From NCBI GenBank assembly GCA_954871525.1, contig OX940864.1, forward strand, positions 29,072,001-29,136,000: a DNA stretch of 64,000 nt, in the 5' to 3' direction. Under the pieces are notes generated by a model, which was not told the origin of the DNA, searched no databases, and saw only the letters and a program-made list of their open reading frames with translations. The stretch is from Parietaria judaica. Lineage: Eukaryota; Streptophyta; Magnoliopsida; Rosales; Urticaceae. The position numbers and the translations under genes are program-made. Below, piece by piece: positions 52,590 through 64,000 of this stretch. The stretch's first letter is position 1, and the number at the start of each line of letters is the position of its first letter.

Positions 52590-53146
52590 ACAGCTAAACG
52601 CTTAGGAGAAAGATACTATTTATGGGTAGGTTACGCCTCGTCATCTTATCTTAATTCCAATTTGCAGCATCCATTTGGTTGAATTGTCTCCTTAAAGAGA
52701 GACTGTCACAAAATCACATCATTAACCGAGGTATGAAAAAATGGATGGAAGTTTAATATTCCTACAAAAAGTGAAATTGGATATTTTTGCCACAATTTTC
52801 TTAAGTTGACTCTATGTCATTCTATTTTCATATTACTTGAGTACTTTTGCCGCTAATAACCCTAAAACGTGTTTAAATGTTAAAACTAACACGTGGTGCA
52901 ATTCTAACAATTTTTCAAAATGTGGAACTTCAATACTTCTGTCAAAGTTTTTTTACTTGGCTCTATGTCACTCTATTTCCAAATTACTTGGGTATTTTTG
53001 CCCCTTAAAAAAATACGAATTCACTATTGTTAAACGTTTAGGAGGAAAAAGAGGCTATTTATGACTAGGTTATGCCTCGTCATCTTATATATAGATTCCA
53101 ATTTTAAGTATCCTTTTGGTTGAATTGTCTACTTAGAGATCTTTAA
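52590..53146 (+). repeat. Local direct duplication upstream of the TPS gene
   Basis: 52590-52700 and 53029-53146 are similar direct copies (GGTTAYGCCTCGTCATCTTAT; TTTGGTTGAATTGTCT). Between them, 52775-52860 and 52900-53010 are copies of a second dispersed repeat (GGTATTTTTGCC ends). Confidence 0.65.
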
Positions 53147-53960
53147 ATCAAACTTAACTTGGTGTGCCATTTATTTTCTTAACCTTACTCTGTAAAACTT
53201 GTGCGTGAAGGACCGACAAATGTGGTTCGTTTTTATTTTCATTTGGAAAATCATACGTCCGTGGCACTACCGAAGTCGGAACTGGCCTTACTGTGGTTCC
53301 TCCGCACCCTATGGAGCAATTTTACTTAGAAAATTTGGTGTGCAGAACCAAGACATTATCCGGCATTTCACCAAAAACAAAATGTTATTGGGAAAATAAT
53401 CTATCGTTGTTGATCTGCTAACTTTGACCGTGGGCTATTTCTTGACTTCGTCCAACATATCTTTCATATGCTCTCTGTTAATTGGGTGATTAATTGTGAA
53501 ATCAGTCTACGGTTTGATCTTGGGACAGACTAAGTGACCACGTGGTAATTAAAACTGGGTAAGCTCCTGAACACCTTGCTTTTCCCTATCGGAATCGAAT
53601 TTTGGGGCATCGCCTATATATTCGTTCTTGTACTTAGTGTTCCTTGCTTCGTGAGAAGCGGAAAGAGCGGCGGTCCCGAACTAGGGGGTGGGAGTTGTTG
53701 GGAGTGAGCTATCTTGGAGACTCTTCGTCACGGGTTCCCACCGAGGATGGTCGATATCAAGTTGTCGTCTTACATCCCTGTCGACGACATCCCTTGAGCT
53801 TTCCTAGAATTGTCGTCCGATATATTGGGGTCGGTTGATTCGCGAAGATCCAACCATGACAATTCTTATTATATGGATTGTTGGAAAAAACACACGTAGA
53901 AGACTGAAAATAAAAAATTTAAACTAAAATTGGGCGGAAGTCGATGTTCAATTGATGTCG
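53147..53960. other. Unassigned intergenic sequence
   Basis: Short open frames only, no recognised family or repeat end. Confidence 0.3.
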
Positions 53961-53968
53961 AAAAACAC

Positions 53969-54589
53969 TAGGGGTGAAAATAAAACGCGGGAACCGGGTA
54001 AAAATCTAAATCTGTATCCATATTTAAAATCTGAATCCGAATTCGTATCCGAATCCAGATTCGGGTCCTTGTATCCGGATTGGACCGTACACGGGTACCA
54101 ATTATTAAAATGTTAAAAATAGGAGTCCCAATTTATTTATTTATTTATTTATTTTTACGTCAATTTTTTAGGGTTTACTTTAAGTCTTTCATATTAGGGT
54201 TTATTTATTCTATTCTCATATGTTTACCGTTGATGTTGATAATGATGATGCTTGATGCGTGAAATGAAGAAAAGATGGCACAAAATGAAGAGAAAATGGC
54301 GAGACTATTATTTTTATGCATTTTAATTTTAAGACAATGGATGTATGGCTTTTTATTTATTTTTTAGACAATATTTATTTTGAGACAAGTTGAGAAAATG
54401 TTACGTTTTTAAAATTAAAATCCGAATACGGTTTCCAAAACCATATCCGGGTAATAAATCCGAGTTTTAAAAATTAGATACCCAGATTTTCGGATCCAGA
54501 TACAGGTACTTATATAAGGATACCCAGTTTCCCGGTTTGCGTACTGGGTAGTTTTAACATACTGGGTAACCGACCCGATTTCACCCCTA
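53969..54589. mobile_element. hAT-type MITE (621 bp)
   Basis: Ends TAGGGGTGAAAA and TTTCACCCCTA, flanked by AAAAACAC and AATAACAC (7 of 8 identical). The interior has CGGATTC/GAATCCG-type subterminal motifs. No transposase. Confidence 0.75.
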
Positions 54590-55463
54590 AATAACACAAA
54601 TGGAGTTAAATCATAATTGCAATATTAATCCAATAAAAAAAAATTGCAATATTAATAGATATGTAAAGAGAAATAATCATAATAGCTAAAAAATCTCTAA
54701 AATTACTATATATATATATATATATTATATCCTACCTATTAAGAAAGTAACGTAACTCATTCGAGTTGTTCCTAAAGTCCCGCAACTATTTTGAATGTCT
54801 CCCGTCTTTTCCACATTTGATTGTCTCTCGTATTTTTGTGTCCTTGATTCACGGGTTTCCCGAGCTAACCAAGTCGGGCATCGACATTAATCGTTATACA
54901 TAATTGTCTCTCTATACATCACTGTGAAAAGTCCTTTTATTAATTCTCCAAATATATGTGTTGAAAAACAATTTTGTTTGGCGGGATAAGTCGTGCAAGG
55001 ATCTCCATGAAAATTTGAAAAGTCATTTCATTAACTTTTGAAACATATCTTTTTCAAGGATATCTTTTTTAAAACATTACTAATGAATAAGCTGTGCAGA
55101 TATTTATAGATCGAAAAACTTTTATCATATGATAATATAAAATAGGAGTAATAATTTTACTCGATAGAGAATCATGTCATGAATGAATAAAAAGTGGAAA
55201 GTTGATGACCGGTGAATCATGACTACAAAGAGAATTCAAAGAGGAAATGTACCATATATTTATAATATTTACAGATTCGGTATTCCATATTCAGATTTCT
55301 GTGTCTCATCTTTCGTCAACCAGTGGTGTATTTTGGACGAGAGTGTACATTCAATTTGGAGTTTTAATAAGAAAGAAAAGGCCCCACTATTAATTTCTAA
55401 AGAAAAATAATCTATGTTCTTGTTTTTTTTTTTTTTTTTTTTCTGATCTAAAGAATTATAGTT
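54590..55463. other. Unassigned intergenic sequence
   Basis: AT-rich; (TA)n near 54705 and a poly-T near 55420. No gene. Confidence 0.3.
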
Positions 55464-55471
55464 ATTCTACC

Positions 55472-55965
55472 CAAGGTTCAACTTGCCGAATTTGCCGATA
55501 CATCGCTTGCCGTTTTCGACGGATTTATCGTTTGCTTGCCGATTAATCGACGGAAAACTAATAAACACTATAGATTATCGTTACCAACACTTATCGAGGA
55601 TTATCGATAGATTATCGACACTTATCGAGGATTATCGATGAAAAATCACTAAAATATTTTTAAGAATATATTTACTAAGTTTATAATGTTGATAAAACAT
55701 TAAAATGCCAAAAATAAAATCATTTCATACTCAAACATAGGTAAATAAAATATAGTCTCACTCTCACATATGTAAATACTCGAATAAAATCATCGAAAAG
55801 TGCAAAAAAATTTGAAAAGTACCATATTTTTGTTATTTTTCAAGATATTTGCCGATTTTCGACAAAAATCATGGAAAAGTACTGGCATGGCCGTCTTACC
55901 GATAACTACCGGCAAGACGGATAATCGAAGATTATCGAAGATAATCGTGGAAAAGTCAAACCTTT
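55472..55965. mobile_element. hAT-type MITE, relative of 15098-15563, inverted
   Basis: Left end CAAGGTTCAACTTGCCG, right end GGAAAAGTCAAACCTTT. TCTACC abuts both ends, a partly decayed target duplication. The interior is rich in GATTATCGA motifs like its relative. Confidence 0.6.
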
Positions 55966-56073
55966 CTACCGTAAGAACCTTATATATAAAAATTAAAAAT
56001 AAAAGTGGCAATTTGGGACCGGACATGAAACAATTACAACATAGTTCAAAATTGTTTGGGCCTACTATAAATA
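55966..56073. other. Unassigned
   Basis: Short stretch between two MITEs. Nothing seen. Confidence 0.3.
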
Positions 56074-56081
56074 AATTTGGG

Positions 56082-56140
56082 CAGGGGCGGATCCACGGCC
56101 ACTGGTAGGGTGGCCTCTAAAAATCCTGGATCCGCCACTG
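56082..56140. mobile_element. 59-bp hAT-like miniature element
   Basis: Terminal repeats CAGGGGCGGATCCA and TGGATCCGCCACTG, flanked by a perfect 8-bp duplication AATTTGGG (56074-56081 and 56141-56148). Confidence 0.8.
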
Positions 56141-56148
56141 AATTTGGG

Positions 56149-56746
56149 TCCAACCGAGTCAAACATGATTAGCACGATTAAATAATGGTTGAATACGACA
56201 CAAACACGATAACATGATGAGACTCATAGACACGATTAATGAGTAAGAAGTTGCATTTTATACATTGTGTAAATGTTATTAAGTGCCTTTAACATATATA
56301 TTATTTTTATATTTTATTAATTATGTCGTTCAATTGACAAATATGAAAATTGTTAGTAAATTATAATTATAAATCCTAGATAAAATAACCAAATAAAATG
56401 AATAAATTGGGTGTAAATTGAATATGCGTGTAACTGAATGTAAATTAACGAATATGAGTGTATATTGAGTAAATTTATCATTTTAAATTAAAATAGTTGA
56501 ATCTATTCAATGAGTTAACAGTTAATAATTAAGGTAGGTATAAGTCTACATAAAATAAGTAAAAAACAATTAGTACCTGATAAGAAACACAAATCGCTAC
56601 CCCTAACATAAAACAAAAACACAAAAAGACATTAATATTTCGAAAACTATAATATCGTAAATTACTTCTCTAATTAGTTTCCTGGGATAAAATATTAACA
56701 ATTCTGAATGCATGTAAAACGATCAAGCGAATTCACAATAGCAAAA
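56149..56746. other. AT-rich intergenic
   Basis: No gene or element ends seen. Confidence 0.3.
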
Positions 56747-56751
56747 CCTAT

Positions 56752-58181
56752 TGTTAATGCGTAAAAATGGCTTTAACTTAGAATCGGATCCAAGGTCCGG
56801 GTCCCGAGATTGACCCGCTGAACACAAGGATAATTGAATGTTGAGTCAATGCGGGTTGACTAATGATCGTCAAAGCTGGAGGCAAATCCGTCGTCTTGGA
56901 TGAGTTTCCAGGCTGTCCTTGGCGATCCTCGGCGAACTTCCCTCGTGGGGGCGAAATCCGTATCACGGCGAAGTTCCTCGTCGGACTTCCCTCGTGGTGG
57001 CGAAGTCCGGGCGGGGTCCTTGTCTTGGCGATATCCTCGTCTAGGCAAACTCCGGTCTTGATGAAGCTCCGAGTTGGTCTTAATGATTCTTCGTGATTCT
57101 CCTTCCATGGCGAGCTCCTACGGCGAGGGAGGACTTGCAAAAAAGGATAGATTGGGCCCGTGCCTCGTCGCTTATGGTTGGGCGAGGCTGCCTACGTATC
57201 TCAGTTTAAGAGAATCAGGTCCCACGTAGTTCGGGGTTAGTGATAAACGGCGGGTGAATGACGATGTGGTTTGACTCGTAGGAAGTGCCGATGTTGGGGG
57301 GGGGGGGGGGGGGTGACTCTTGGCCAGGCGGCTGGGTATTACCGGCGTGAAGTGTTCTTTGTCGACCCCGTCGGCGTAGGAGAGCTCTTTGTGACGAGGG
57401 GTGCTCCTTCTTTGTCGACCTTGGCGAGGTTGGCGAAGGCGCCTTCACCTGACAAGGGATGCTCCTTGTCGACCTTGTCGAGGTTGGCGAGGGCGCCTCA
57501 CCTGACAATGGGTGCTCCTTCTCGACCTCGCGGGTGTTGGCAAACTTGACCACCTGGCGAGGGACTCCTTCGTTGACTCGTCGAACAACTTCCCTTGTCG
57601 ATGCTGAGACTCTACTCTAGATCTCCTCCTAGACGGGCCTCTGCCAGCAAGCTCTCAATTCTTGCTGGGGGAAGAGAGGGCGACTTTTTAGAGAGAGAGA
57701 AGCTCTGGAGAAAGTTGTGAGTGAGTGTGGAAATGAGGGGGGAAGGCTCCTATTTATAAGAAAACCAATTCCCTGAAATTGTACCTCCAGGGGCCTGCGA
57801 ATTTCTCTCTTGCTACAGGGGGTTGCCGCGGCCCCTAGCCCTGTCAAGGGGGTCGTCGGTGCTTCTTGATTCGTCTTTGATTTCTTCTGGTTGTCCGCGA
57901 GTCCATATGTTGAGTTCGGGGGAATCTGTAGGATTTCCCGGGGATCTTCGTGGTCTCGGATCTCCTCGTCGTGTGGAATTATTACAAGTTATGCCCTCGT
58001 CAAGCTATGATGAGGGTGCTTGTCAAGCTTGTCACCTTGTCGCCTCGTCGGCCTCGTTGGCTCGTCGCCTCGTCGGCCTCCGTTCTTTGGCTTTGGTGAT
58101 GGGCTTTGACTTTTGTTGATGGGCTTTGACTTTTGCCAAAAGGGGCCCAATTTTTATATGTTACTAAAAATGCACATAACA
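56752..58181 (+). mobile_element. Solo LTR (1430 bp) with perfect 5-bp target duplication
   Basis: Begins TGTTAATGCG, ends GCACATAACA, flanked by CCTAT at 56747-56751 and 58182-58186. Contains a TATA-like CTATTTATAAG near 57750 and an 18-base G run at 57296-57313. No PBS-to-PPT interior, so two LTRs have probably recombined. A related, shorter copy starts at 61409. Apparent ORFs lack domains. Confidence 0.8.
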
Positions 58182-58357
58182 CCTATCATACTTGACAACG
58201 TACAGTCAAATAATATTTTGGTTAAATGATACGCGTCGCGAAAATTAATTTTGCTTAATAGTCCATCATTTTTTTTCTCTTTATTTATTATATCTGTTTC
58301 TTTTTTAGTCTATCTTCGAATACCACTAATAAAGAAAGAAATCATCATGGAAAATAA

Positions 58358-58817
58358 GGGTTAATGACAGTGAAAATATCCAAAGTTTGGTCAAAGAACC
58401 TCTCGCGTATCAAAAGTTTAAAAGTAGTGGCAAAAATACCTAAAGTCACATTTGGGGAGTTGACCATTCTATTCTCGTAACGCCGTTAACTTACCTGTTA
58501 ACTCTGGCCACGTGGACAAATCTGTTTTGTTAAGTGTAATCATTAGAGGTTCAATTAGTTGTATTAAATAGTATTAATTCGTTATTTTGTCGTAAATGAG
58601 ACTGATGTGAGGCTCGTCCACGTGGCAAAAATTGTTATGTCAGCAACCCACGTTTGTCCACGTGACGAGAGTTAACATGTAAGTTAACGGCGTTATGAGA
58701 ATGGAGTTGCCAACTCCCCAAATACCACTTCAGATATTTGTGCCACAATTTTTAAACATTAAGTACACGAGGGGTTCTTAAACTAAACTTTGAATTTTTT
58801 GCCGTCTTTTTAACCCT
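58358..58817. mobile_element. Mutator-like MITE (~460 bp)
   Basis: ~190-base terminal inverted repeats starting GGGTTAA and ending TTAACCCT, containing GGGGAGTTG and AACGCCGTTAACTTAC in both arms. Flanking 9-mers GGAAAATAA and CGAAAATAA match at 8 of 9. No transposase. Confidence 0.7.
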
Positions 58818-59015
58818 CGAAAATAATTACCAATAGACAATAGTATAGAAGTGCTCAATTCAAGTGGTACAGCACATCGCTATCTTCTTCACAACCCCAC
58901 AATTAAGAAACTACCAGTAATGATTAAAGATGCATATAAATAATATATTAAAGATTGAAAGGCACCACAATTCAAAAAATACCACTCAATCAGTCGAAAG
59001 ATGATGAGTTATGAG

Positions 59016-59543
59016 TAAGCTGCAACTTGCGACTCGATGGGGCCATTCGCGACGAGTTGTGGGAGTTCGCGATTGTTCGCGATTGGGTGGCGGGAATCGC
59101 GACGAGTCGCGATGCGTGGCATGAATCGCGACCTGCACGTGATGATCCGCGTGAAATGCTCTCGGCCAATAAGAAGGCGACACGTGTACAATCCGAGGAA
59201 GGGTGAAATTTTGTGTTTGTTTGTGGCAATAATAACCACTTTACAAAATAATAAATTATAACATACTTAAAAATAATTTTGAAATAAATAAATTATAAAT
59301 AATTAACATACCTAAATATAATTTTGAAATAATTAATAAAGTTTGATAATTAAATTCGAGCAAAACTAATAAAATTAAACATTGAAAACAAATAGGTACA
59401 TATGCCGCAAACAACACATCCAGTTTTCTCGCGATTTCGCGACTCATCGCGACCCGGCCACCCGCGACGCATCGCGACTCTGACTTTGGCGATTTTTCAC
59501 AATTTGGTCGCGATGAGTCGCGACACCGCGAGTTGCACCTCTA
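59016..59543. mobile_element. hAT-type MITE with TCGCGA subterminal repeats
   Basis: Flanked by a perfect GTTATGAG duplication (59008-59015 and 59544-59551). Ends TAAGCTGCAACTTGCG and CGCGAGTTGCACCTCTA are imperfect inverted repeats. Both subterminal ~150 bases are packed with TCGCGA/CGCGACTC motifs around an AT-rich core. Confidence 0.75.
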
Positions 59544-59551
59544 GTTATGAG

Positions 59552-60056
59552 ATACTACTGGTCGTATGTGATTTGACATCACCCTACTAAAAGCACGTGA
59601 ATAGAAATGGGGGAGCCATCGTTTACAGAAAAGAAAAGAAAAAAATTATACATTAAACAAAGTTTAAAATGCCACTTTTTAATTTTGTTTCGCAATCTCT
59701 ATTTTACGGATATATCATTTGTCGACGGGCAAATAATAATTAAAAAAAAACATGCCGCATGCCGAAAATACCGTACATTTTTCATGGGCATACCGCATGC
59801 CCATGGAAAATGGGGTTTTCAACGGATATTCTGAAAAATATTTTTGAGTATTTAGGCAAGATATTTATACAGGTTTAAAACTACATATTTAATAAATACA
59901 AGACATAATTGTATACAGTAAAACACATTTCTAATTGAAATATGTAGGTGAAATGTATAATATTAAATCACTTTATTAGTTGAAGACTTGAAGTGTATAA
60001 GTAAGTCAATTTATTTGATGAAGTGAATATGTAGGTAAAGTGAAGTGTATAAGATT
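59552..60056. other. Unassigned intergenic
   Basis: AT-rich, no coding frame seen. Confidence 0.3.
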
Positions 60057-60250
60057 AGTTGAATACCAAAGAGTCCCACATTGCTAAACTACAAGAGTTT
60101 GGAATGATTTATATACCATCGAATTGGGATAAGGGCTTGGCCCTTTGGGTCATAAGATTTTGTGGATGGGAGAGGACTCACACAAATGCACCACCACACA
60201 CGTGTGCGCCACCGTCCGTGACATGGCGGGGTGAGGTGGGGCAAACATAA
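60057..60250 (+). mobile_element. LTR/TRIM-like fragment
   Basis: GTTGAATACCAAAGAGTCCCACATTG followed by a TATA-like TTTATATACC and GGGCTTGGCC resembles the promoter part of plant TRIM or copia LTRs. No ends defined. Confidence 0.35.
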
Positions 60251-61408
60251 ATAATTTTGCCAAAGTTTAATTGGTATTTTTGCCGAAAGTTTAGCTTTTT
60301 AGGGAAATTAGTACCACTTTTCCACGTTTTCCTTTACAAAACGACATTGCATTTAAATTATTTCTCCGACATGAACATCACTTTATTTCGTTTCGCATTT
60401 CTCAGGAAAAAAAAAATCGGTTGACTTTTTCATGGATTTTTGCAAAATTTAATACCTTGCATTTAAAGACCCTAAAAAAATTTAATTTAAGGCTTTGAAT
60501 TTGCTTTAAATTATATTTGACTAATACGTTTGCCTCTAAAAATGCTAGACGTGTCATATTTGAATGAGTAATTATTTATTATGCAACTATCTTATATATT
60601 TTTCACCGAAATTTAATTTTACAATTTTGGTAAGGGCCTCAAATTTACTCATCGTCTCGGACCTCGAAAATCTCAAAGCATAGTCATGCTTACTGATATA
60701 TAATTTTTTAGTGATTAATTGCGATAAAATATCCAAGTTAATTTGAAATAAAACAAGGTAAACCTAACACTTCTTTGTCAAAATATTCGAATCCACCTTT
60801 CTCTCTCTTAGTTGGCCAAACTCTTCGACCCAGATCCTTATTATTACAATGAAACTAATAGGGTTTATCTCAAAACTACAATCCAAAGCTCCAAGCTCTA
60901 TTTTAAAACCTATTGTAAATATGAATCAATCCTTGAAGATTTGAAATAAAGTTTTTGGGTTTTTTAGTGTAAAGATGTGGATATTTTTTAAGGTCTCATG
61001 AACGATGGGAGCCATAGCCGGTGATTCCATCATTGATGTTGAAGCTATAAAGCCACAAAAACGAGTGTTTATAATTTTTTAACACCCGTGTTAATTTTTT
61101 TTTTTTGGTCTGGAACACAGTCTTCCGCTAAGGGAATAAGGCTGTCGCGCCTTCGGCCGCAATCTCGGTGAAGCAGAAAAAATAAATGGGAAGAAAAAAC
61201 TAGTATATGTCTAAAAAGATTAAAAACGGAAGAAGAAAAGTGGATGAACTTTTAACAATCTTACAAAACAGTAAATTTAGGAACATCTTAGGTATTTTGA
61301 GTACTTTAACTCTTTGATTTAAAAGAGTCCCAAGTCATATTAATATGATGCTCAATTTGTAAACACTAATTGGGTCCAATAATTACTTAACTTTCCTGAT
61401 TTATACAC
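60251..61408. other. Unassigned intergenic
   Basis: AT-rich; no gene recognised. Confidence 0.3.
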
Positions 61409-62122
61409 ATGTTAATGCGCGAAAATAGCTTAACCGAGAACCTTATCCACGGTTCGAGCCCCGGGCCAAACCCGGTGGTCACGTGGACGGTCAAAGGTGG
61501 AGTCAACGCGGGTTGAATTGTGATCATCAAAGTTGGAGGTGAGTCTGTCTTTGGCAAGCTTCCGGCCTATTCTTGGTGATCATCGATGATTTTCCTTCCT
61601 CGGCGAGACTGTCGGCGGCGAGGGAGGACTCGCAAAAAAGAAATAATTGATGCCGCACCTTGTTAGTATACCAAGGCTGCCTACGTACCTACTTGTAGAC
61701 GAGTAGGATCAGGTCATCACATAGTTCATGGTTAGTGGTAAATGGAGGAATGACGATATAGTTTGTATCGTCATTGGAGCCGTTAGAGGTTGTGCGGGGG
61801 TGACCGTCGCGGATGACGAGGGTATTACCAGCGAGGGTGCCTGAAATGGCGGCGCGGGGATGACCATCGCAAATGGCGAGGGTATTACTAGGGAGAGTAT
61901 CGTAGTAAACAGGGGGGGTGTAGACTGACTCGTATGATGAGGGTCGTAACCAGCGATGTATGACTTTGTCGACCTTTGCAGATTTCCGGCTAGCCTAAGG
62001 AATGACTCCCTGACGATGGAGGGAGTCGAGCCTGGAGGTTCCGTTAAGAAATCACCTTAGTGGGAAATAAAGAAACCGAGTTTTCTCTACAGAGAGAAGC
62101 TCAAGAAGTCTTTGAGTTCGTG
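61409..62122 (+). mobile_element. Diverged relative of the 56752-58181 LTR
   Basis: Starts TGTTAATGCGCGAAAATAG. Direct similarity to 56752-57250 includes GCGGGTTGA, AGGCTGCCTACGTA and GTTAGTGGTAAA. Ends near GTGCATAACA. About half the length of its relative, and I found no matching flanking duplication. Confidence 0.55.
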
Positions 62123-62131
62123 CATAACAAC

Positions 62132-62953
62132 TGTAGAATAATGTATAGTTGTTCTAGTTTAATCTTTGTGGTACTTTTGCCACAATTTACTTTCTTGTAA
62201 TTAGGGTTGTAAATACTAGGGGTGAACAAACGAGTCTTCGGTTCGGTTTTCATAACTATTTATACAGATTACCGCATTTTCGGTTTTTTCAATTTTAAAA
62301 CCGAAAGCCGCACTGTTGAAGTTTAAAACCATTTGTACCAATTACCGCTATATCGGTTTTAAATTCGGTTTAAATTCGGTTTTAACCGCATTTTGACAAG
62401 ATGTTATATAATCATCGTATATTTGAAAAATCAAATTACTATTAGATAATCTAAAGTAAGAAAATAATTAGTAATGAACAAATCGATTAAATTAAAAATA
62501 ATGGAGTCAATTCTCTTACGGCCTTTATTCATTATTTTTCAAACGGAAAGAAATAATTGCAATAAAAACACACTATTTAAAATAAAATAAGACTAAATGA
62601 ATCAATGAATGAAAAATTCATGCCAAAACATTATTATATAGATATTAAATGCTAAAGGCCAAACATTTATCTATTTTTAAATATATAAAATATTTAAATT
62701 TATTATCGGGGTTAATCGGTAATCGGTAGCGGTTTTTATTGTGAAAACCGTAACCGCTACCATTTAGCAAAAAGCGATAGCGGTTTAAACCGCATTTTTT
62801 GGTATTTCAAAAAAAGCATAAATTTTCGGTAGTGAAAAAATCGGTAAATTAATGTTATCGGTTTTAGATTCGGTTTAGGGTCTTTTTTGTACACCCCTAG
62901 TAAATACCCAATTCATTCAATGGAAAACATAACTTTCCCAAATCTTTTCTACA
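62132..62953 (+). mobile_element. 5' LTR of a copia-type element, split by a MITE
   Basis: Starts TGTAGAATAATG and ends TTTTCTACA immediately before a PBS. Removing the MITE and one target copy leaves about 131 bp, the same length as the LTRs of the 41.3-45.8 kb copia element, though the sequence differs. The body runs off the window. Confidence 0.65.
62217..62899. mobile_element. hAT-type MITE nested in a copia LTR (683 bp)
   Basis: TIRs TAGGGGTGAACAAA and TTTTGTACACCCCTA with a perfect 8-bp duplication GTAAATAC at 62209-62216 and 62900-62907. Interior has repeated CGGTTTT/AAAACCG motifs. No transposase. Confidence 0.9.
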
Positions 62954-62965
62954 TGGTATCAGAGC
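62954..62965 (+). other. Copia PBS
   Basis: TGGTATCAGAGC, complementary to initiator tRNA-Met, directly after the LTR end. Confidence 0.85.
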
Positions 62966-64000
62966 AAGAAAGAGGGAAAAGTTCAAAACCCTAGCCGCCA
63001 TCACCGATTATTCCTGTCGGACGTTCATCTCCGGCTATCTCTCCGGTGACTTTTGCTTCGTCGGTGTTCCTCTGGTATTCTCAAGCTTCGTCGCTGAATC
63101 TTATCTCCGCTGCACTTCGAGCGCACTCAGTCGCTTCTTCCGGTGACTCTGTTCAGTGCGACTCCGTTCAAGCTTACCCGGTGTTCCTCCGGTATTCATA
63201 AGCTTTCCTGGTGTTCCTGACATTTCTCCGGCGACGATCTTCGCCACTCTCCGCTGCTCCAGTGGTTTATCCTCAGCAGCTCGACATCCGCGACAAGCCA
63301 TCTCCGAGAGTCTCTCCAGCGACCGGTCTTCCTCCGCTCGCAGCTCCCGCCGTCGACCTCCGTGCGCATCTTCCGGCGCAATCCTTCAGGCGAAATCTTC
63401 TCGCTCAGTTATGAGCGATCTCGCGATTCCGTCAAGCTTCCTCTCTCGCAACTAGCCAAGCCTCTTCGTTCTCTCTGCAGAAGCACCTCCTCCAGATCTG
63501 GAAAAAAAAAAAAAAAAATCCTTCATTGGAGCTCATAACTCCAGATCTTTATCGAGCCTTTTCTCAGCGTGAAGTGAGCTTGAGCTCCGGTCAGCTCTTC
63601 TCCGGCGAACCTCCGTGACCTGCAATCATCGCGTCGAGCTTCTCTATCTCAGGCGAGCTCAAATCCCCGGCGACAAGCTTCTCAGCAAGGTTCTCAGCGA
63701 GGTTCTCGTCTTCTCTCCAGTTCGCAGCCCCCGCGACCCGCGCTCGTCATCTCCGGCGAGCTTCTTCAGGTCATCTCCTCCGGCGAGCTTCTTCTCCGAG
63801 CTGTCCCATCAGTCCTCTCCTCTCAGAGCTGCCCTAGTCGATAGCCCTTTTGTCCTTTCTTTTGTTTTTTCTCTTTCTGCTCAGTGCAGAGTGTGGGTCC
63901 TGCTGCCCTTGTTTCAAACGAGTGGAGTGGATCTCTCTGATCTCTCTCGTGTGGGTCCCAGGAGAATAAAAGGAGGCTCTTTTCTTATCTTTCTGCTTGT
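62966..64000 (+). mobile_element. Copia-type element leader, to window end
   Basis: GC-rich, pyrimidine-biased, with many CTCCGGCGA/GCGAGCTTC repeats. No gag recognised before the window ends; short open frames are low-complexity. Confidence 0.45.

Noticed and set aside
57215..57553. Pro/Ser-rich ORFs in the solo LTR
   Set aside because: Low-complexity frames across the G run and repeats within an LTR.

Overview
This window is repeat-rich nuclear DNA from a flowering plant, most likely a eudicot. The evidence is AT-rich introns with GT..AG splice sites, LTR retrotransposons, MITEs and Helitrons, a plastid-type terpene synthase, and a FAR1-type zinc finger. I cannot name the species. All gene models are my own hand-spliced reading; no search was run. 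|| LAYOUT. 1-12.2 kb: retroelements. A non-autonomous Ty3/gypsy-like element on the minus strand (about 1898-9001) has a 779-bp LTR, a primer-binding site, a sense SKIP14-like F-box gene, mosaic tandem repeats, and an antisense multi-exon coiled-coil gene. I see no gag or pol. It is flanked by opposed copies of another ~2.1-kb LTR. 12.2-21.1 kb: a short Arg/Gly- and Gln-rich first exon, a hAT MITE, a 113-bp minisatellite, a ~2-kb near-perfect palindrome carrying mirrored exon-like sequence, and a Helitron. || 22.3-29.6 kb (minus): a 19-exon gene that in phase joins an N-terminal FAR1-type DNA-binding domain to a methylmalonate-semialdehyde-dehydrogenase-like (ALDH6) domain. The segment that should hold the catalytic Cys is missing, so this is probably a pseudoenzyme or a decaying gene. 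|| 30-41 kb: gene-poor, with gypsy remnants, fold-back elements, an LTR with a polypurine tract, and a Helitron end. 41.26-45.76 kb (minus): a young Ty1/copia element with 131-bp LTRs and a 5-bp target duplication. Its polyprotein is split by a frameshift. || 46.07-52.35 kb (minus): an intact seven-exon TPS-b-type terpene synthase (606 aa) with a transit peptide and RRX8W, RDR, DDxxD and NSE/DTE motifs; a MITE sits in intron 2. 52.4-64 kb: hAT and Mutator-like MITEs with target duplications, a 1430-bp solo LTR, and at the right edge a copia-type LTR and leader whose LTR is interrupted by a 683-bp hAT MITE. || GENES TOGETHER. Only two loci look like ordinary host genes: the FAR1-ALDH fusion and the terpene synthase. 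They are neighbours on the same strand but separated by transposons, with no sign of shared function. The F-box gene looks captured by the gypsy-like element.
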